From CBDDBK01 sp965225715 (GTDB taxonomy: Bacteria > Bacteroidota > Bacteroidia > Cytophagales > Flammeovirgaceae): a stretch of 64,000 nt of DNA. The notes under the pieces are model-generated. The model ran no database searches, was not told where the DNA came from, and saw only the letters and a list, made by a program, of their open reading frames with translations. How positions within the stretch are numbered: position 1 is the stretch's first letter; every line of letters starts with the position of its first letter. Both the position numbers and the translations under genes were made by a program. Location of the stretch: positions 620,001 to 684,000 of the forward strand of contig CBDDBK010000004.1 of assembly GCA_965225715.1 (NCBI GenBank), in the 5' to 3' direction. This document shows, one piece after another, positions 53,396-62,862 of the stretch.

Positions 53396-54187
53396 TTATT
53401 CTTTTTCTCTGGTTATAAATTTCTGTTTATCCAATAAATCACTCATACGGGATAATACATTAAGTTTACCTCCATATGTTTTATTGAGATACTTTTCAGT
53501 AAAAACATCTTGTATAGGTCCATTAGCGATAAGTCTCATATTAAGCATAGTAATCCAGTCGAAATAATCCTTAACCGACTGAAGGTCATGATGGACCATA
53601 ACGACAGTTTTACCTTGACTTTTCAAATTTTTTAACAATTTAATAATTGTTTTTTCTGTAGTAGCATCTACACCGGCAAAAGGCTCATCCATAAAATAAA
53701 TATCGGCTTCTTGTACCAAAGCTCGTGCTAAAAAAGTACGTTGTTGTTGACCACCAGAGAGTTGAGAAATTTGTCGGTTTGCTAAATCTTGGATTTCTAA
53801 TTTTTCCAAAGCTAACATAGCCTTATTAATATCATTTTTTTTAGGGTTTTTGAAAAAACCAATTTTTCTATACCGCCCCATTAAAACAACATCTAAAACA
53901 GAGGTTGGAAAATTCCAATCAACGCTGCTTTTTTGAGGCACATAACTTACTCGGCTTCTGACCCGATTGAGGCTTTTATTAAAAAGATGTACATAACCGC
54001 CACTTAATGGTATAAGTCCCATAATAGCCTTTAAAAGAGTTGATTTCCCCGCCCCATTAGGTCCAATAATGCCTATTAAAGCACCTTTAGGCAATTTTAA
54101 ATCAACCCCCCATAAAACCATCTTACGACCATAACCAACCATGAGGTCATGAACTTCTAAAACATAGTCTTTGGGCTCTATAAACAT
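53396..54187 (-). CDS. Metal-type ABC transporter ATP-binding protein
   Basis: 263 residues. Walker A 'GPNGAGKST', signature 'LSGGQQQRTFLARALVQEAD', Walker B 'IYFMDEPFAGVDA', H-loop 'VMVHHD'. 'DWNFPTSVLDVVLMGRY' is characteristic of the Mn/Zn/Fe (TroB/MntB) branch. A permease and a substrate-binding protein would normally be adjacent, but none is here. It may therefore work with a permease coded elsewhere. Confidence 0.9.
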   Translation of the reverse strand: MFIEPKDYVLEVHDLMVGYGRKMVLWGVDLKLPKGALIGIIGPNGAGKSTLLKAIMGLIPLSGGYVHLFNKSLNRVRSRVSYVPQKSSVDWNFPTSVLDVVLMGRYRKIGFFKNPKKNDINKAMLALEKLEIQDLANRQISQLSGGQQQRTFLARALVQEADIYFMDEPFAGVDATTEKTIIKLLKNLKSQGKTVVMVHHDLQSVKDYFDWITMLNMRLIANGPIQDVFTEKYLNKTYGGKLNVLSRMSDLLDKQKFITREKE

Positions 54188-54330
54188 AATATGATAATTA
54201 TTGAAACTATAAATCGCTAAATGAGAAATTCAAAACTGAAAATTAAAAATTAAAAAAGTTATCTTTACGAGATTAAAACCAAAATTACCAAGTTTAAAAT
54301 TTAAAAGTCTTAATTATTGATTTTTTATTC

Positions 54331-55011
54331 ATGAATAGATCTATATCTTTAATCATATTTGGGCTAAGTTGTTATTATTTGGGCTTTTTTTCAAATAAAT
54401 TACATGCTCAAACTTACAGTTATAAAATTGGGAAATTAAAATATCGAGGCGGTGGCGATTGGTATGCCAATAAAACTGCTTTGCCTAATTTAATTGCATT
54501 TTGTAATAAAGAATTACAAACTAATATCTTTCCTGAAGAAGATATTGTAGAAGCTGGTAGTAAAGAAATTTTTAATTATCCTTATATTTATATGACAGGC
54601 CATGGTAATGTTATTTTTTCAACTCAAGAAGCTGAAAATCTGCGTCAGTATTTGAAAGCAGGTGGTTTTTTACATATCGATGATAATTATGGACTTGATA
54701 AGTTTATTCGTTTAGAAATAAAGAAAGTTTTTCCTGAATTAGAATTTGTAGAACTGCCTTTTTCACATCCTATTTACGCACAAAAATATAAGTTTCCTCA
54801 AGGACTTCCCAAAATTCATGAGCATGATGGCAAACCTTCACAAGGTTTTGGTTTGATTTATAAAGGACGTTTAGTTTGTTTTTATAGTTACGAATCAGAT
54901 TTAGGAAATGGTTGGGAAGATCAAAGTATTTATAATGATCCGAATACTATACGCCTTAAAGCCTTCCAGTTTGGAGCTAATTTATTGAGTTATATTTTTG
55001 GAAATTTTTAA
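54331..55011 (+). CDS. DUF4159 family secreted protein
   Basis: 226 residues with a signal peptide ending 'LHAQTY'. 'KLKYRGGGDWYANKTALPNL', 'YPYIYMTGHGNVIFS', 'YLKAGGFLHIDDNYGLD' and 'LPFSHPIY' match DUF4159, which resembles a GATase-like fold. Typical of Bacteroidota and often near aerotolerance (bat) genes, but none is here. The biochemical role is unknown. Confidence 0.9.
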   Translation: MNRSISLIIFGLSCYYLGFFSNKLHAQTYSYKIGKLKYRGGGDWYANKTALPNLIAFCNKELQTNIFPEEDIVEAGSKEIFNYPYIYMTGHGNVIFSTQEAENLRQYLKAGGFLHIDDNYGLDKFIRLEIKKVFPELEFVELPFSHPIYAQKYKFPQGLPKIHEHDGKPSQGFGLIYKGRLVCFYSYESDLGNGWEDQSIYNDPNTIRLKAFQFGANLLSYIFGNF

Positions 55012-55056
55012 ACATCACTTGGATTTCAACACACCATATTATCAAAAAAACTGATT

Positions 55057-55863
55057 TTATTTACAGTAATTATCAATATAGTTTTGAAGATTAGGATTAG
55101 CCCCTAAAAGCATTAATACTTTTTCCCAGTCAATACATGCTTTTTGAAAGTCTTGTAAATTGGCATAAACACTTCCTCGGTTGGAATAAGCCTCTGCAAG
55201 ATTTGGATCAATTTTTATAGCTTCAGAAAAATCCAATAAGGCTTTTTCAAACTTCTGTAAATGAACATATACAACTCCTCTATTTGAATGAGCAAGTGCA
55301 AATTTAGGATCTTCTTTTATAGCTATAGTAAAATTAAAAATTGCTTGTTTATACTCTTTTAAATTAGCATAAGCAAGCCCTCGGTAATAATAAACATTAA
55401 CATAATTAGAATCAATTCCTATAACTTTAGTAAAATTAAAAATTGCTTGTTTATGTTTCTTTAAATAAAAATAAGCAAGCCCTTTTCTAAAATAAATGTC
55501 AGAATATTGAGAATCAATCTGTGTAGCTTTATCAAATTCGACTATAGCTTTTTCATATTTCTTTAAATTAAGATAAAGATTTCCTTTATCAAAATAAGCT
55601 ACAGAATATTGAGAATCAATTTGTATAGCTTTATCAAATTCAGCTATAGCTTTTTCATATTCTTTAGATTTAATATAGTTAATAGCTAAATTACTAGCCT
55701 CAATAGCCAAGTCTCTAGGTGATTTATCAATAGTTTGTTTAAGATCTTCGTCAATAGTAGTATCGGTCTTTTTATTAGATTTAGGCTGACAAGAACTGAT
55801 GAAAAGAGAATAAAAAATAAATAAAAGAAAAAAATAATTGATAGATAATACTCTATGATTCAT
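55057..55863 (-). CDS. TPR lipoprotein
   Basis: 268 residues. Lipobox 'LFISSC' at about residues 19-24. Six TPR units of exactly 34 residues follow, e.g. 'SKEYEKAIAEFDKAIQIDSQ', 'LKKYEKAIVEFDKATQIDSQ', 'LKEYKQAIFNFTIAIKEDPK'. Adjacent units are close to each other at DNA level, suggesting repeat expansion. Probably an outer-membrane or periplasmic scaffold. The partner is unknown. Confidence 0.85.
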   Translation of the reverse strand: MNHRVLSINYFFLLFIFYSLFISSCQPKSNKKTDTTIDEDLKQTIDKSPRDLAIEASNLAINYIKSKEYEKAIAEFDKAIQIDSQYSVAYFDKGNLYLNLKKYEKAIVEFDKATQIDSQYSDIYFRKGLAYFYLKKHKQAIFNFTKVIGIDSNYVNVYYYRGLAYANLKEYKQAIFNFTIAIKEDPKFALAHSNRGVVYVHLQKFEKALLDFSEAIKIDPNLAEAYSNRGSVYANLQDFQKACIDWEKVLMLLGANPNLQNYIDNYCK

Positions 55864-55970
55864 AATTTTATTTTATACTTAAATACTATATATTATTTTT
55901 TTAAATTAAGATATTAGAAACCAAGTAATTCAAGATATTTAAAAAGGTATAGTTTTCATAAGTTGTGAAC

Positions 55971-56075
55971 TTAAAATTTTTGAGTACTTCCAGCCACTGT
56001 TTGTCTATCAATATGAGTTTCTAAAGCCCCAAAAGATTTTCGTTTTTCAACTCTAAAAACAGCAAAATTAGACAT
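55971..56075 (-). pseudogene. Mob/plasmid recombination protein N-terminal scrap
   Basis: 34 residues from ATG: MSNFAVFRVEKRKSFGALE, then 'THIDRQTVAGSTQKF' and a stop. 'MSNFAVFRVEKRKSFG' resembles the first strand of Mob_Pre relaxases of Bacteroidota plasmids. It is separated from the Uma2 gene by 12 bases. The rest of a relaxase is absent. Confidence 0.4.
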
Positions 56076-56087
56076 GAGAATATTGAA

Positions 56088-56669
56088 TTAATAATTAAAA
56101 ATTCTTTTTAAATCAAATTGAAGATCTGGGAATAAAATTGATTTTATCTTATCACTTTCAATAAGTGGTTGCAATCCAATATATTTATCCTCTTTATTCA
56201 AATAAAAAATGGATATACTTTTCTCTTCAGGACGGACTATCCAATATTCTTTTACTTTAGCTTCTTCATAAAGATTAAATTTATGATAAGTATCTATTTT
56301 TGAGGTACTTGGAGATAAAATTTCTATTATTAAATCAGGGGCACCGATAGCACCCTTATTATCTGTTTTACTTTCATCGCAAATTAGGCATAAGTCAGGT
56401 TGAACAACAGTATACAGCTTATCTCCTTTTGGAATAGGTAACCGAACATCAAAAGGCGCCGCATAAATTTTACAAGGTTTATTTTCAAAATTTTGAAATA
56501 GCACACCGTTGAGTGCTGAGGAATATAATTGGTGTTGCTTTAATGGCGCTGCCATCTTAAAAACTTTACCCTTAATTAGTTCGACTCGCTCTTCGAATTT
56601 CCAAGTTAAATAATCGGCATAAGTGTATAGTTTATCGAGATTCAGTTGACTAAATTGAGTATTTTCCAT
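56088..56669 (-). CDS. Uma2 family PD-(D/E)XK endonuclease
   Basis: 193 residues. 'ERVELIKGKVFKMAAPLKQH' gives the first Glu, 'VVQPDLCLICDE' the Asp, and 'PDLIIEILSPSTSKID' the Glu-x-(K) core; 'YWIVRPEEKSISIFYL' closes the fold. The family is common in multicopy in Cyanobacteria and Cytophagales; the function is unsettled (nuclease fold, possibly mobile-element related). Confidence 0.9.
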   Translation of the reverse strand: MENTQFSQLNLDKLYTYADYLTWKFEERVELIKGKVFKMAAPLKQHQLYSSALNGVLFQNFENKPCKIYAAPFDVRLPIPKGDKLYTVVQPDLCLICDESKTDNKGAIGAPDLIIEILSPSTSKIDTYHKFNLYEEAKVKEYWIVRPEEKSISIFYLNKEDKYIGLQPLIESDKIKSILFPDLQFDLKRIFNY

Positions 56670-56862
56670 AATTTTTAAATTAATTTTAGATTAATATTTT
56701 TTTTCTTTGAGTCCTTTTTGGTTTTGGCACCTATTTTATATTTATTAATCCAATTTTCATTTACATAACAAGGAAGATTAGATTTTCCTATAGCACAAAA
56801 GTTGTTGAGTAACCAAAATATGCCCTATATTCCAAATTAAGTTATTATTAAAGTTAGGTGGG
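56670..56862. other. Gap with possible gene remnant
   Basis: On the minus strand, an open stretch without a start reads 'SNLPCYVNENWINKYKIG' followed by a lysine-rich tail and a TAA near 56684. It may be the end of a lost gene. Uncertain. Confidence 0.25.
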
Positions 56863-56968
56863 TAGACTCTATGTTGTAAAATTTTAAATATTTTTAAATA
56901 TTTGATTTTTAATAACTTATTTTTTCGCATTTTTTATCTTATGCAAAAAAATTAGTACATAGAGTCTA
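56863..56968. repeat. MITE-like element, family B, copy 2
   Basis: 106 bp. Ends TAGACTCTATGT and ACATAGAGTCTA are perfect 12-bp inverted repeats. The interior matches 6690-6805 ('GTTGTAAAATTTT', 'ATGCAAAAAAATTAGT'). Confidence 0.8.
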
Positions 56969-57000
56969 ATAATATTATATTTATATAAACCAGATTTACA

Positions 57001-58614
57001 TCACTGTTTTAGGGCTTTCATCTTTTCTGATATGCGTTTGTATTGTTTGCTTGAAGTTCCTTCTAAACGAGAACATATCGTAAGGGCTTGGGTATAAAGC
57101 TGAGTAGCCATTGAACGATTATCTAACTTAAGTTCTATATCGGCTAGCCACTCAATTGCACCTACGTATTGACTGCTTCTTGAACCATAATAAGATAAAT
57201 AATTAGTACTCACATTGGTAATTATTTTTTTAGATAGTTCAAGGTCCTTATTTATAATAGCAATTTTGCCTAATATGGTTAATGCATTACCATATATATA
57301 GTGACTTTTTTTATGTTGTTGTTCATAAAGTAGTTTTGTTTTCCCCGCGTAATATTTTGCACTATCTAGTTGTTGGTTATCAAGATAATAATTACTAATT
57401 TTTAATAAATATTCCCCATAAGAAAGATGATAATTATTATATCTTTTTTCTATAACTTTCAAAGTTGTCTTTAGACTTTCAATTGATTTTTCTACATTTC
57501 CTTTTTTAATATAATAGGAAGCAAGAGCATCACGACTAGCAATATATTGAATATCACTAACTTCTATTTGATCATCAGCTATTTTTTCAGCTTTTTTAAT
57601 ATTCGTGAATGCCAAATCATATTGATTCATATATTCTTGTTGTTCAGCTAAAGTTATTAAAAGACTAATAATTCGGTTATATTTTCTTTCAGAAGTTGAA
57701 GCATATTCGATTTTTAAACGATCTTCAATAAATTTTACAGATTCTTTTTTTAACCCATTAGAATCAAAAATAAATATTGCATTGTCTAAATCTTCAAGGT
57801 AAGTTGAATTGGCTTCTCCATAAATCATTTTTTGGTTGCCTAGATAAATTTTATAGTTTTCTGATAATTTATCTTTATTTTTCAATACTTGATGAGCTAA
57901 AGCCAAATCTAAATAAGCTCTATTATATTCATTTATAGGTTTTTTTATAGATTTACATGCATTTATATATTTATTAAGACTTTCAATTTCTAACTTATAA
58001 TTCTTACGTTCTTGATAAACTTTTGACTGTTTATGGAGAAGGTCAATATAGGTTTCGTGTTTTGTACCTAAAATATTCATAGCTATTGGAAGGACTTTAT
58101 TAATATGTTCTTCAGCTTTTGCATTTAATCCATTTAATAAATAGAGATTAATATATTTGACATAAGCATGGATATATTCTTTAGATTGCTGCCCTTTAAC
58201 TTTTTGAATTATATCAATACCAGCTTTTATATAATTAGCAGCACTTTTATAACGAACCTGTTTTTGATATAAACTGCCTATAGTTACATAAAGCTGTCCA
58301 TATTTTAAAGTATTAGTTTCTTGTTTCTCTTTATAGTATTTCGAAATAGTAAGGTATAGAGATACAGCATTTTCATAATGATGACCTTCATCATAACCTT
58401 TAGCCAAAGTTTCTATAACTTTTATATAATTTTCATGATTTGTACCAAATTCTTTTTCAACCTCAAAACGAGCTTTAGTCAAATAATCAAAACCTTGTTT
58501 ATATTGCTTATGCTCAAGAGCCTGTTTTCCTTTATTATAATATTCTTTCCAATCTTGAGCGTAAGATGTTAAAGTAATAAAGAATAATGCAACAAAAAAT
58601 ATATTTTTTAACAT
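57001..58614 (-). CDS. Secreted multi-TPR protein
   Basis: 537 residues, signal peptide 'MLKNIFFVALFFITLTSYAQ'. About ten TPR-like repeats of 40-42 residues (the Kinesin-light-chain type): 'HYENAVSLYLTISKYY', 'YKSAANYIKAGIDIIQKV', 'YDLAFTNIKKAEKIADDQ'. Similar proteins are abundant in Cytophagales and may scaffold envelope complexes. Nothing in the context gives a partner. Confidence 0.85.
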   Translation of the reverse strand: MLKNIFFVALFFITLTSYAQDWKEYYNKGKQALEHKQYKQGFDYLTKARFEVEKEFGTNHENYIKVIETLAKGYDEGHHYENAVSLYLTISKYYKEKQETNTLKYGQLYVTIGSLYQKQVRYKSAANYIKAGIDIIQKVKGQQSKEYIHAYVKYINLYLLNGLNAKAEEHINKVLPIAMNILGTKHETYIDLLHKQSKVYQERKNYKLEIESLNKYINACKSIKKPINEYNRAYLDLALAHQVLKNKDKLSENYKIYLGNQKMIYGEANSTYLEDLDNAIFIFDSNGLKKESVKFIEDRLKIEYASTSERKYNRIISLLITLAEQQEYMNQYDLAFTNIKKAEKIADDQIEVSDIQYIASRDALASYYIKKGNVEKSIESLKTTLKVIEKRYNNYHLSYGEYLLKISNYYLDNQQLDSAKYYAGKTKLLYEQQHKKSHYIYGNALTILGKIAIINKDLELSKKIITNVSTNYLSYYGSRSSQYVGAIEWLADIELKLDNRSMATQLYTQALTICSRLEGTSSKQYKRISEKMKALKQ

Positions 58615-59055
58615 AATTATAATAAGTTAAACTGGGGATTAATATTATTATCTTTTTACTTGTCAAACTATAATTAGACAGCAAGAAAGCAGATTTAATA
58701 AACTTTTTATTTATAATAAATGGATTTATACGGCTTTTTGGTTTTTTCTATAAGAAATAATCAAAAAATTATCTCTTGTTTTATCAGTTTACAAAGTAAA
58801 CGGTAATATACATATAATCTTTATTTTAAAACTAATATTTTAATTACAATAAATTAGGAATTAAGAAAATTATACAGTTATAAAATTATATGATAGAGTA
58901 AATGGGAACATCTAAGTATTGTTTTTAATTTATATAAAGAAATTCTGTTTTAGTTATATCTACTCTAAAAAGTTAAATATAAAAAATTGATTTATACTAT
59001 TTTAAAGTTTAAAAACTATTTTTGATTTCCTAATTTCATTCTATATTTTCTTATT
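58615..59055. other. Intergenic gap
   Basis: 441 AT-rich bases between divergent genes. 'AAATTAGGAATTAAGAAAAT' near 58852 also occurs near 11829. Nothing else recognised. Confidence 0.3.
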
Positions 59056-60291
59056 ATGAAAATAATCAATGATCCTGTACATAGTTTTATAATTATTAAA
59101 GATGATTTTATTCTAAAACTTATTAATTCTAATTTTTTTCAAAGACTTCGACGTATTAAACAGCTTGGTTTAGTGGACTATATTTATCCCAATGCTACTC
59201 ATACCCGTTTTGCGCATGCTTTAGGTGCTATGCATCTTATGCAAACAGCGCTTGATTATTTAAGAAAAAAAGGTGTAAAAATTAACTCTGATGAATGCCA
59301 AGCTAGTCTTATAGCTATTTTATTACATGACATTGGACATAGCCCTTTTTCACATACTTTAGAAAAAATCATATTACCTAACATAAGTCATGAACAAATC
59401 TCTTTGGCTATGATGCGGATCCTAAATCAGAAATACGATTATAAGCTTGATTTAGCTATTTCAATTTTTGAAAATAAATATCCTCGTTATTTCTTTCACC
59501 AATTAGTCTCCGGACAATTTGATATGGATAGACTGGATTATTTAGCCCGCGATTGTTATTTTACAAATGTCAAAGAAGGAAAATTTGGTATCCATAGACT
59601 CCTTTTGACCCTAAATGTAATTCAAGAAAGACTGGTTATAGAAGAAAAAAGTAAGTATACTTTAGAGCATTTTCTTAATGCCCGTCGCTTGATGTACTGG
59701 CAGGTTTATTATCATAAAACCAATATTGCTGTTGAAAATTTATTAAAAAAAACCATGTTAAGACTCCGGTATCTTCTTATTAATAAAATACCTGTTCATG
59801 TTGATAAATCCTTAGCTTTTTTCCTTCAAAATACAGCTATTCAAAATAATTATTTTCTTGATTATCAAAAATCTAAATACCTTATAGATCTATATATTCA
59901 ATTAGATGATTACGATATATGGACAATGATAAAAACCAATTTGCAACATTCAGATTTTTGTTTAAAAACTCTGACACAACAGCTTTTATACAGAAAGTGT
60001 TTTAAATGTATTTTTTCCAATCGTCCTTTTGAAAAAATATTTATAGAAGCCTATAGTAAAGAAATTATGAAGCAATATGTTATTTCCACCGAAGAATCAA
60101 ACTATTTTTATCAAACTGGTAAGATTAGGAATACTTTTTATACTAAAAAAGAAGATCAGATTTTTATCCAAAACGGGAAAAATAGCTTTCTACCTTTTGA
60201 GAAAGTAGATGATTTTCAACATATTAAAGATTTATTGAAAATAAAAGAAAAATATTACTTTGTTTTTCCTCATAATATTTCCTTACAATAA
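59056..60291 (+). CDS. HD-domain phosphohydrolase (dGTPase-like)
   Basis: 411 residues. 'PNATHTRFAHALGAMHL' (45-61), HD at 91-92 in 'ILLHDIGHSPFSHTL', and 'GQFDMDRLDYLARD' with the distal Asp form the metal site of the SAMHD1/dGTPase-like family. The N-terminal 'IINDPVHSFI' is also typical. Substrate likely a (d)NTP or nucleotide; unproven. It converges on bamA. Confidence 0.92.
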   Translation: MKIINDPVHSFIIIKDDFILKLINSNFFQRLRRIKQLGLVDYIYPNATHTRFAHALGAMHLMQTALDYLRKKGVKINSDECQASLIAILLHDIGHSPFSHTLEKIILPNISHEQISLAMMRILNQKYDYKLDLAISIFENKYPRYFFHQLVSGQFDMDRLDYLARDCYFTNVKEGKFGIHRLLLTLNVIQERLVIEEKSKYTLEHFLNARRLMYWQVYYHKTNIAVENLLKKTMLRLRYLLINKIPVHVDKSLAFFLQNTAIQNNYFLDYQKSKYLIDLYIQLDDYDIWTMIKTNLQHSDFCLKTLTQQLLYRKCFKCIFSNRPFEKIFIEAYSKEIMKQYVISTEESNYFYQTGKIRNTFYTKKEDQIFIQNGKNSFLPFEKVDDFQHIKDLLKIKEKYYFVFPHNISLQ

Positions 60292-60339
60292 TTAAGGAAT
60301 TGGTAAAAAACAACTTTTCAAAGATTATAATTTTTTTGT

Positions 60340-62862
60340 TTACCTAATTGTCTGTCCGATAGTAAAATGCAATTGAGGCTTATTTGCTTCTGGATTTCCT
60401 ATAACTTCATTAAATCCTCTGGCAAAATCTATCCCTAATAAGCCAAAAGCAGGTAATAAAAACCGTGCTCCAATACCAGCAGAACGGTAAAGATTAAAAG
60501 GGTTAATTTGGTCTAATTGACTCCAGTTATTACCTGCTTCGACAAAAGAAAGCACATAAATAGTAGCTGATGGACTAAGGGTAACAGGGTAGCGCAACTC
60601 CAAAACATATTTTGCAAAGGCTACACCACCTATTTGATTTTGAGTTTCTTCATCTATAGGAATTATAGAATTATTTGAATAACCTCTCAAGCCAATGACA
60701 TCAGTACCGATAAAAAAGTTATTTTGAGTTAAGCCATCACCACCAAGTTGAAAACGTTCAAAAGGGCCTATACCTTTTGCTATAGAATATGGGGTAATCA
60801 AGCCGGTATGAAAACGGACATTTAGAACTAACTTATCAACTATATTCAAATACCAAAAACTATCAAAAAGGAATTTGGCATATTCTACAAATCTAAAACG
60901 TTCTTGATCAGTAGATTCGGCATAAACAGTATTTTCAAATAAGGAATAAGGAGGTGTTAAGGTTGCTTGTAAAGATAGTGATGAACCTTGACGAGGAAAA
61001 GTAAAATTATCGACACTATTTCGGGATAAGATACTTACAAGGTTAAAATTATGGTAATTTCCATTGCTAAAGTCACCAAAACCAATTAAGCCGAAACCTC
61101 TAAAATTAGTTAAGTTGTAAAAACTGTAGCTCAAAGAATTGCTTAAAGAAAAGAAGTCATCGGGTTTGGTAAGGCGCTTAGCAAGTCCAAGCGAAAAACT
61201 AATAATATCCAAACGTCCTGTTTCTGGTCTTGTAAAACCATTGTCAAAACTTCGGTTATTGGTATAGTTTAGGCTAATATTAAAATTATTGGGTTTATTG
61301 CCGCCTAACCAAGGTTCTGTAAAAGATATAGAATAATTTTGATAACGTCTCCCATTAGCTTGAATACGCAAACTTATTTTTTGTCCATCTCCTGTAGGTA
61401 AAATACCATGTTCTCTGAACTTGAATAATTTTTTAGATGAAAAGTTATTAAATGATACCCCAACAGTGCCAATAAAGCCAAGTTGTCCACCCCATCCTGC
61501 CGAAAGTTCTAACTGGTCATTAGACTTTTCAGATAAACCATACTGAATATCTACAGTACCTGTAGCCGGATTTGGTTGAGGTTGAATATCTATGGCTTCA
61601 GGGTCAAAATAACCTAAAGTTGCCAATTCTCGTTGCGTCCGAATAAGATTAGAACGACTAAATTTATAACCCGGATAAGTTCGTAACTCTCTGTAAATTA
61701 CATGATCATTTGTGCGGGTATTTCCATTGACAAAAACAGTATTAATATTAGCTTGTTCTCCTTCATAAACTCTTAGTTCTAAGTCTATTGTATCACCTCT
61801 TACATTTTTTTCTATAGGACTAAGACTAAAGAATAAATAACCATTATCCATATAAATAGAAGTAACATCTGCATTACTTGGGTTAAAAGTAAGGCGTTTT
61901 TCCAATTCTTTAGGATTGTAGATGTCTCCACGTTTAATGCCAAATATCGTGTTTAAGGTTTTGTCATCATAAGTAAAATTACCAGTCCAAGTAATATTAC
62001 CATAATAAAAACGATTGCCTTCCTCAATTTTCATATGAATAGAAACCCGATTATTACTAATGTCTATTATGGTATCTTCAACAATTTTAGCATCTCTATA
62101 ACCTTTATTTTTATAAAAAGTAATTAAATTATCTTTGTCATTCCAATATTCGTAACGAATAAAGCGAGAAGGTTTAAAGAGTTTAGTAAATTTTTTCTGT
62201 TTGGTTTTTTTGAGCTGTTTTAAAATTTTAGACTTTTTAAAAGCCGAAATACCTTCTATATGTATATCTTTAATTCTGACTTTTTGATTTTTCTTAACTC
62301 TAATGTTTAAGATATTATGATTTTTGTGAAAAGTATCATTTTCAACTTGAGTAAATACCTCTATATTTTTATAACCTTTATCTTTGTAATGAATTTTTAT
62401 AGAATTTTTAGCATTTTGAATAAGGCTGTTGCTAATTATTCTTCCCCTAAGTATACCAACTTTATCATTTAAAGTTGTAATTTGACCTTTCCTAACGCCA
62501 GAAATCCGATAATCTGATAAACGTGGTCGTTCCTTAACCTCTATTTCTATAAAAATATCGCCTCCTACAATATTAAGAATATTAATTTTGATATCGCCTA
62601 AAATTCCTTGTTTCCATAAATTGCGGATTGCTTGACTAATTTCGTCGCTTGGTACTTTAATAATATCCCCAACTTTAAGACCAGAAATAGAAGTTATGGC
62701 ATTAGCATCTAAATATTTCGCACCTCTAACAGAAATTTCAGCTATAGTATATTCTTTTGGATAGGCATAATCTACTGTTTCTTGCCCGTAGGTATCAGGT
62801 GTCCAAATTATCCAACATAAACATATAAAAATATTGATAATAAATAGGTTAATATATTTCAT
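60340..62862 (-). CDS. bamA: Outer-membrane protein assembly factor BamA
   Basis: 840 residues with an N-terminal hydrophobic signal (about 5-25). Five POTRA domains occupy residues 30-430: 'AEISVRGAKYLDANAITSIS', 'RPRLSDYRISGVRKGQIT', 'DIHIEGISAFKKSKI', 'GNFTYDDKTLNTIFGIKRGD', 'VFVNGNTRTNDHVIYREL'. A 16-strand barrel follows, with 'GLRGYSNNSI' as the VRGF-like loop motif, ending 'LHFTIGQTIR'. It inserts beta-barrel proteins. In many Bacteroidota it is beside uppS and ompH; neither is here. Confidence 0.95.
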   Translation of the reverse strand: MKYINLFIINIFICLCWIIWTPDTYGQETVDYAYPKEYTIAEISVRGAKYLDANAITSISGLKVGDIIKVPSDEISQAIRNLWKQGILGDIKINILNIVGGDIFIEIEVKERPRLSDYRISGVRKGQITTLNDKVGILRGRIISNSLIQNAKNSIKIHYKDKGYKNIEVFTQVENDTFHKNHNILNIRVKKNQKVRIKDIHIEGISAFKKSKILKQLKKTKQKKFTKLFKPSRFIRYEYWNDKDNLITFYKNKGYRDAKIVEDTIIDISNNRVSIHMKIEEGNRFYYGNITWTGNFTYDDKTLNTIFGIKRGDIYNPKELEKRLTFNPSNADVTSIYMDNGYLFFSLSPIEKNVRGDTIDLELRVYEGEQANINTVFVNGNTRTNDHVIYRELRTYPGYKFSRSNLIRTQRELATLGYFDPEAIDIQPQPNPATGTVDIQYGLSEKSNDQLELSAGWGGQLGFIGTVGVSFNNFSSKKLFKFREHGILPTGDGQKISLRIQANGRRYQNYSISFTEPWLGGNKPNNFNISLNYTNNRSFDNGFTRPETGRLDIISFSLGLAKRLTKPDDFFSLSNSLSYSFYNLTNFRGFGLIGFGDFSNGNYHNFNLVSILSRNSVDNFTFPRQGSSLSLQATLTPPYSLFENTVYAESTDQERFRFVEYAKFLFDSFWYLNIVDKLVLNVRFHTGLITPYSIAKGIGPFERFQLGGDGLTQNNFFIGTDVIGLRGYSNNSIIPIDEETQNQIGGVAFAKYVLELRYPVTLSPSATIYVLSFVEAGNNWSQLDQINPFNLYRSAGIGARFLLPAFGLLGIDFARGFNEVIGNPEANKPQLHFTIGQTIR

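Noticed and set aside
60292..60350. Convergent terminator between the HD gene and bamA
   Set aside because: The GGTAAA/TTTACC pairing is short and interrupted, and the 3' arm overlaps the bamA stop region; not convincing.
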